Positions 60,298 to 64,000 of a stretch of 64,000 nucleotides of DNA are shown piece by piece; position 1 is the stretch's first letter; the number at the start of each line of letters is the position of its first letter. The notes below the pieces were generated by a model that was given only the letters and a program-made list of their open reading frames with translations, made no database searches and had not been told where the DNA came from. Source of the DNA: Zeugodacus cucurbitae (lineage: Eukaryota; Arthropoda; Insecta; Diptera; Tephritidae). The position numbers were made by a program, and so were the translations under genes. The stretch covers positions 60,080,501 through 60,144,500 of the forward strand of contig NC_071670.1 in the NCBI RefSeq assembly GCF_028554725.1, given 5' to 3'.

Positions 60298-61836
60298 TCA
60301 GCTTGTAATCGTCGCCTCGTCTTTACCGATGCCCCAATTAACATTTGTGTGTGATAGTTTTGGGAAGCCGCAAGAATAACGCCTTTGTAGCGGCCAGTGC
60401 ATCGTGCTCCTAATTCCAAAGTGGCCTTTAATGGCCCATATCTGCTCCAACATAAGTTGCCATGGTATTAGTAACTCCCAAATGGTTGTTACTACATCCA
60501 CTTTTTCAAACAATATCTGTCGACTGTATTTTGCAAGTTTAAATTGTTCTCGACTTTTCCTTTTATATTGTAGTAATGTCTTCTTATCAATTTCCAACGC
60601 ATTGGATCTTTTCTTCAGTAATGTTATCATATTTTTATATATTAATTTTTTCACATTGTGGTATTTCTTTTTCATTCGTGAATCAAGCATGTTATTTTTC
60701 CTCCTATATGTTGTATTGTTGTCTGGTATCTTCTTACCACGAATATCTCCACCAATCATCGTTGCCACAATCGGTGTTATTGTTATTCTCCAGCTCCTGC
60801 ACGATTTGCTTCTGTATTGCTGGACATTTTTATCTTCAATATTTTCTTCGATTTGGTTACTTTCAGTAATAACTCCTTGTGTATATTTTTCTTCTTCTTC
60901 AACCAATTTATTTGTTTTTTCCTCAGATAAAAGAAATTCTTGAGATTCTTCTGCTAAAGAACTTTCTGAAATAAGTTCTTCTTTCATGAACATTTTTTCT
61001 GACAGCATATAATGCGGAAACGAAATTTCGCTGTGAACAGTGATACGTTTTGAAGAAGTAGTAACATCTTCCTTCTGTGTTGCTACTTTTTTGACATGTA
61101 ATGCATCTGCGTCGTCGTTTCTTTTCAGGTCCTTTGTAATTGGGTTATCACCATAAGGGTAGGTGACTTTCTCCAATGTGTATTTGTCATTAGTTGGTTG
61201 TTCATTACCGGCAAGTCTCTCCAGTGGCATATTTCCATCGTCATATGCCTTGGACCCAACTGTAGTAGCGGTGCCAAAAGTACTTCCACCATTAGCTTCC
61301 ACCTTACCTTTGTTAGCTGGAGCCTTGAAAATTAGGCTCGAAAATTTATTTGATTGCATTTCTGGATCTGAGTCATATCTATTGGTTTGACCAAAGACAC
61401 TATCCTTTGTATCAGCGTCAAAACCACTAATAGCTGGAGCCTTAAAAGGTAGGCTCGAAAATTTAATGTTGAATAATTCCCTTTGCATTTTCAACATTCG
61501 CACAATTTCAGCGACTTCAACCAGTAATTCCTCTGCTTCAATATAAATAAATTTCTCGTCGTATTTATATGATAACTCATCCAAATTTTGCTCCACGAGG
61601 TTTTGAAAATGTTGTAATTGAATTTCATACCTTTCAAGTGCAGCTTCGTCAGCAATATATATATTTGCTTTTACCTCTGCAATTATAGATATAATTCTTT
61701 CTGATCTTTTTTCAATTGCTTGCAATAAATGGTCTGCCACCTTTTCGGTTGGGCTATACGCTCTTGCCCCTGTATCCATTCCTTTGGATGCTTGTTGTTG
61801 TCTCCCAACTCTACAACAAATGCGGTATACTTCCAT
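60298..61836 (-). CDS. Gag-like/fused retroelement protein
   Basis: A single uninterrupted frame of 512 codons inside the LTR element. The N-terminal 140 residues are charged and probably coiled coil (TEKVADHLLQAIEKRSERI and onward), as in many retroelement Gag proteins. Two related segments follow: NIKFSSLPFKAPA and SNKFSSLIFKAPA, each followed by a V/TFG motif. A Glu/Ser-rich middle leads to a Lys/Arg-rich part. The end (IWELLIPWQLMLEQIW, then YSCGFPKLSHTNVNWGIG) looks like a remnant of the element's distal coding region joined in frame by deletion. No polymerase, protease or integrase motif is seen. Identity as Gag is an inference from position and composition. Confidence 0.6.
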   Translation of the reverse strand: MEVYRICCRVGRQQQASKGMDTGARAYSPTEKVADHLLQAIEKRSERIISIIAEVKANIYIADEAALERYEIQLQHFQNLVEQNLDELSYKYDEKFIYIEAEELLVEVAEIVRMLKMQRELFNIKFSSLPFKAPAISGFDADTKDSVFGQTNRYDSDPEMQSNKFSSLIFKAPANKGKVEANGGSTFGTATTVGSKAYDDGNMPLERLAGNEQPTNDKYTLEKVTYPYGDNPITKDLKRNDDADALHVKKVATQKEDVTTSSKRITVHSEISFPHYMLSEKMFMKEELISESSLAEESQEFLLSEEKTNKLVEEEEKYTQGVITESNQIEENIEDKNVQQYRSKSCRSWRITITPIVATMIGGDIRGKKIPDNNTTYRRKNNMLDSRMKKKYHNVKKLIYKNMITLLKKRSNALEIDKKTLLQYKRKSREQFKLAKYSRQILFEKVDVVTTIWELLIPWQLMLEQIWAIKGHFGIRSTMHWPLQRRYSCGFPKLSHTNVNWGIGKDEATITS

Positions 61837-62242
61837 ATATTTTTTTTTATATTAAAATTTTATAAAAAACAAACTGTTCTTTTTCTTCAAAGAATTTGAG
61901 GATTTTTGTTTCGATCGCCTTGTTGATCTTGCTGTGCCTCGACTCACAGCTGCTGTAATTCTTTGAATAACAGTTAACTAATGCGTATTGTCTCTCGCAA
62001 ATACGTTTTACATACAATCTTTTTAATTGATTTTTTTTTTTTTTTTGTCTTTTGCCTAATTCATGTATAGGACTTTTTCTTGCCTGTATTTCTTCTATAT
62101 ACAGGTCTTTTTATTTGTCTGAGCTCACATTCTGCTCTAAAGACCAAATTTTGTAATAGGTGCCTCTATATTCTAATAGCAGGTCTTCTTAATTGGATCT
62201 CTCTTCGGCTCCGGATCTCTCTATCCGGCTCGAAGGACCAAA

Positions 62243-62784
62243 TGTTTAAAACAAGCTGATTTCAAATACCTCTTACCGCGGGTCGGGGAAAATATTTGAA
62301 ACACCAAGCTTGAGTGAGAACTATTTCATTCTCAAAATGTATAAAACAATGTAGTTTCTAACAAACCTTACCGCTGGTGGGGGGCAATGATAGACTTGCA
62401 TTGAGTGAGAATTTAATTCATTCTGATTTTATTTTGGTTTTTTACTTACTTATATACAAATTTTAGAATTATCTTAAGAACTAATTATATATGTATGTGT
62501 GTATGTCTATATGTATATTTTATATGTTGCACGATAAGGGGTTATTTCAAATGCACACAAGCAATTGCCCAAATGTATTTTTATAACCAATAGGTTATCT
62601 TGTGCATACATATAAATGTGTTTATTGAGTGCATGCATGTTGCATGTAGATGCATGCGTGCCTCATATAAATATATGTACGTTGTATATATAAATGTATG
62701 TATTATATGTATGTATGTATGTATGCTCGTTAAATATATTTGAACATACATATTTATGTTCAGTGGACTGTATGTGTTATTACA
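62243..62784 (-). repeat. LTR, 5' copy (542 bp)
   Basis: Same ends as the 3' LTR but 91 bp longer. The block 62243-62332 is followed by a diverged second copy at about 62333-62424 (for example CTTACCGCGGGTCGGGG versus CTTACCGCTGGTGGGGG), so the extra length is an internal tandem duplication. Confidence 0.9.
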
Positions 62785-62789
62785 CTCGG

Positions 62790-64000
62790 AGAGGTCGAAA
62801 AAATCGAGTCCAAAAAAAATTTTTTTTCAAGTCGACGCCATTTTGTTATTTTTTTTTTAATGGCCCGATAACGACATTTTTACTAATGAAGAATCTTGTT
62901 GTTTTAGTGTTTTAGACCTCTGCAAGGGTTGAAATCAAGTCAACCAGGACGCACCGTTTTTTTTAAGACCCCACTCCACCGGCCCGTATCTCGACGAATT
63001 TTGTTTTTTTTTTTTATATTATTAAAATGTCGATATAAAAGATATAAAAAAATGGATAGTAAAAATGTTTTTTTTTTTTAATTTTTTTTATCTTAGTTTA
63101 AAAGTACAGGCAAGATTTTGCCTCCTAACATAATAAGAAAAGCTGTCAATAAGAATTGGTCTAACGCAAGGATCCGCTTCCAAACTAACCTAACATAATA
63201 CGAAATGCAGGGAATCAAAATTGTTTTTAATTTAATGATTTTGAAATCTTCAGAATTTTACCAAAACCTTGGTATGTCAAATTTTGACAACTGTGCGGGT
63301 ATGTTTCCACTCTTTCTAGTTTATTTTTGGTGTTCGAAAGTTTTTATAAATATACAACAGTTACTCGAAGGTAGCTTGGATAAGTAATACTAAGTAGGAT
63401 TGGATCAGAAATTCGGTGAAGCATATTGGTATCTATCCGCGTATGCTCTGAATCTCTTTAGTCTATTTTTGGTATTCAATAGTTTTCATAACTATCCAGC
63501 AGTGGTTCGAAGATAGATTGGAAAGGTTTAAGTAGGATTTGATCAGCAGTTTTGTCAACCATATTGCATATAATGGGTTTGTTCAGTCAATAAAAACAAA
63601 AAAAAAAAAATGTTTAAGAAAAAGAAAGCAAGGGACATAGAAAGCTGCAAACTTTTCACTTTTAACATTAACTCAATTTCATATCCACATTTCACAAATT
63701 AGACCTACGATCAACAGAGTGGTCACTCACAAAAAAAATTCATTTTCAGTTATATTCATTAATTCGCAACACCATTTTCACTAAATTTGTGCAACTTAGT
63801 CGCATTACTGTCACTTTAGTTGCCACAAAATCTATAGGCTCAGCGCACACTCATTGCTTTTGTGGTTTAGTAGGCGGTTTTCACGTGCGTGTACTCCATT
63901 AACCGTTAACCATTTTGAATGTCACATCCGATTCGTTTTTCACTGCGCACAAGTGTGTAATTTGCCTTTATTAGTTTGGAATGATTAGCGTTGCAACAAT
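62790..64000. other. Gene-free region with a diverged duplication
   Basis: No supportable gene. T and A homopolymer runs lie at 62810-62860 and 63005-63080. Two related segments of about 130-146 bp at about 63305-63440 and 63450-63575 share blocks such as AGTTTATTTTTGGT / AGTCTATTTTTGGT and AAGTAGGATTGGATCAG / AAGTAGGATTTGATCAG. Confidence 0.5.

Larger units (their letters stand above)
59613..62784 (-). mobile_element. LTR retrotransposon, internally deleted, with 5-bp target duplication
   Basis: Two direct LTRs (TG...CA on either strand) enclose 2179 bp, and CTCGG flanks both ends (59608-59612 and 62785-62789). Read on the minus strand, the 5' LTR is followed by a primer-binding-site-like TTTGGTCCTTCGAGCCGG (62242 downward), a leader, one long frame (61836-60298) and a 3x42-bp repeat before the 3' LTR. 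There is no room for protease, reverse transcriptase, RNase H and integrase, so it is non-autonomous. The 5-bp duplication and gag-like frame fit the BEL/Pao or Gypsy groups; BEL/Pao is my preference but unproven. The near-identical LTRs suggest a recent insertion. Confidence 0.88.

Noticed and set aside
1..64000. CRISPR arrays, tRNA and rRNA genes, bacterial operon signals
   Set aside because: No spaced direct repeats, cloverleaf or rRNA-like segments were seen, and the intron-rich genes show this is insect nuclear DNA. A tRNAscan-SE run would settle the tRNA point.

Overview
The window is nuclear DNA of an insect and most likely a brachyceran fly. The basis is a set of intron-containing genes whose products read closely like Drosophila U2af50, PIG-Q, UQCR-14, GOT1, cabeza and wacky (WAC), AT-rich intergenic DNA and short GT-AG introns. 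Large TE-rich gaps and dispersed repeats ending in CAA runs suggest a true fruit fly (Tephritidae), but the family is an inference.

Layout. 1-8.4 kb: no gene; ancient repeats and three short inverted-repeat elements flanked by TTAA or, at one mutated outer edge, CTAA. 8.5-12.9 kb: U2af50 (minus). 13.6-15.6 kb: PIG-Q (plus), head-to-head with U2af50. 16.0-17.7 kb: GOT1 (minus), whose last intron contains the whole UQCR-14 gene on the other strand. 18.4-21.9 kb: caz (plus), head-to-head with GOT1. 22-29.6 kb: gene-free, with copies of a degenerate dispersed repeat. 29.7-30.4 kb: a secreted glycine-rich repeat protein. 33.7-41.4 kb: the WAC orthologue (plus). 45.1-47.1 kb: an unfamiliar two-helix membrane protein carrying a Trp/Ser/Thr repeat array. 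48.2-58.4 kb: a large M14 carboxypeptidase-like gene (minus) whose first intron holds a LINE fragment and whose third intron holds a repeat-free paralogue of the 45 kb gene. 59.3-62.8 kb: a recent, deleted LTR retrotransposon with a 5-bp target duplication, inserted into an older element. The rest is gene-free.

Functions. Several genes serve RNA processing or transcription (U2af50, caz, wcy); others are housekeeping (GPI-anchor synthesis, respiratory complex III, ER-Golgi traffic). They look like ordinary neighbours rather than a pathway. The least explained part is 45-58 kb. It holds a two-member membrane protein family with conserved Cys-rich N-tails and a conserved C-terminal motif, and one member has gained a 13-14 unit Trp repeat. 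These genes are interleaved with a secreted carboxypeptidase that appears to have lost one zinc ligand and the catalytic glutamate.

All gene models were spliced by eye, and reading phase was checked by exon length. No database search was run.
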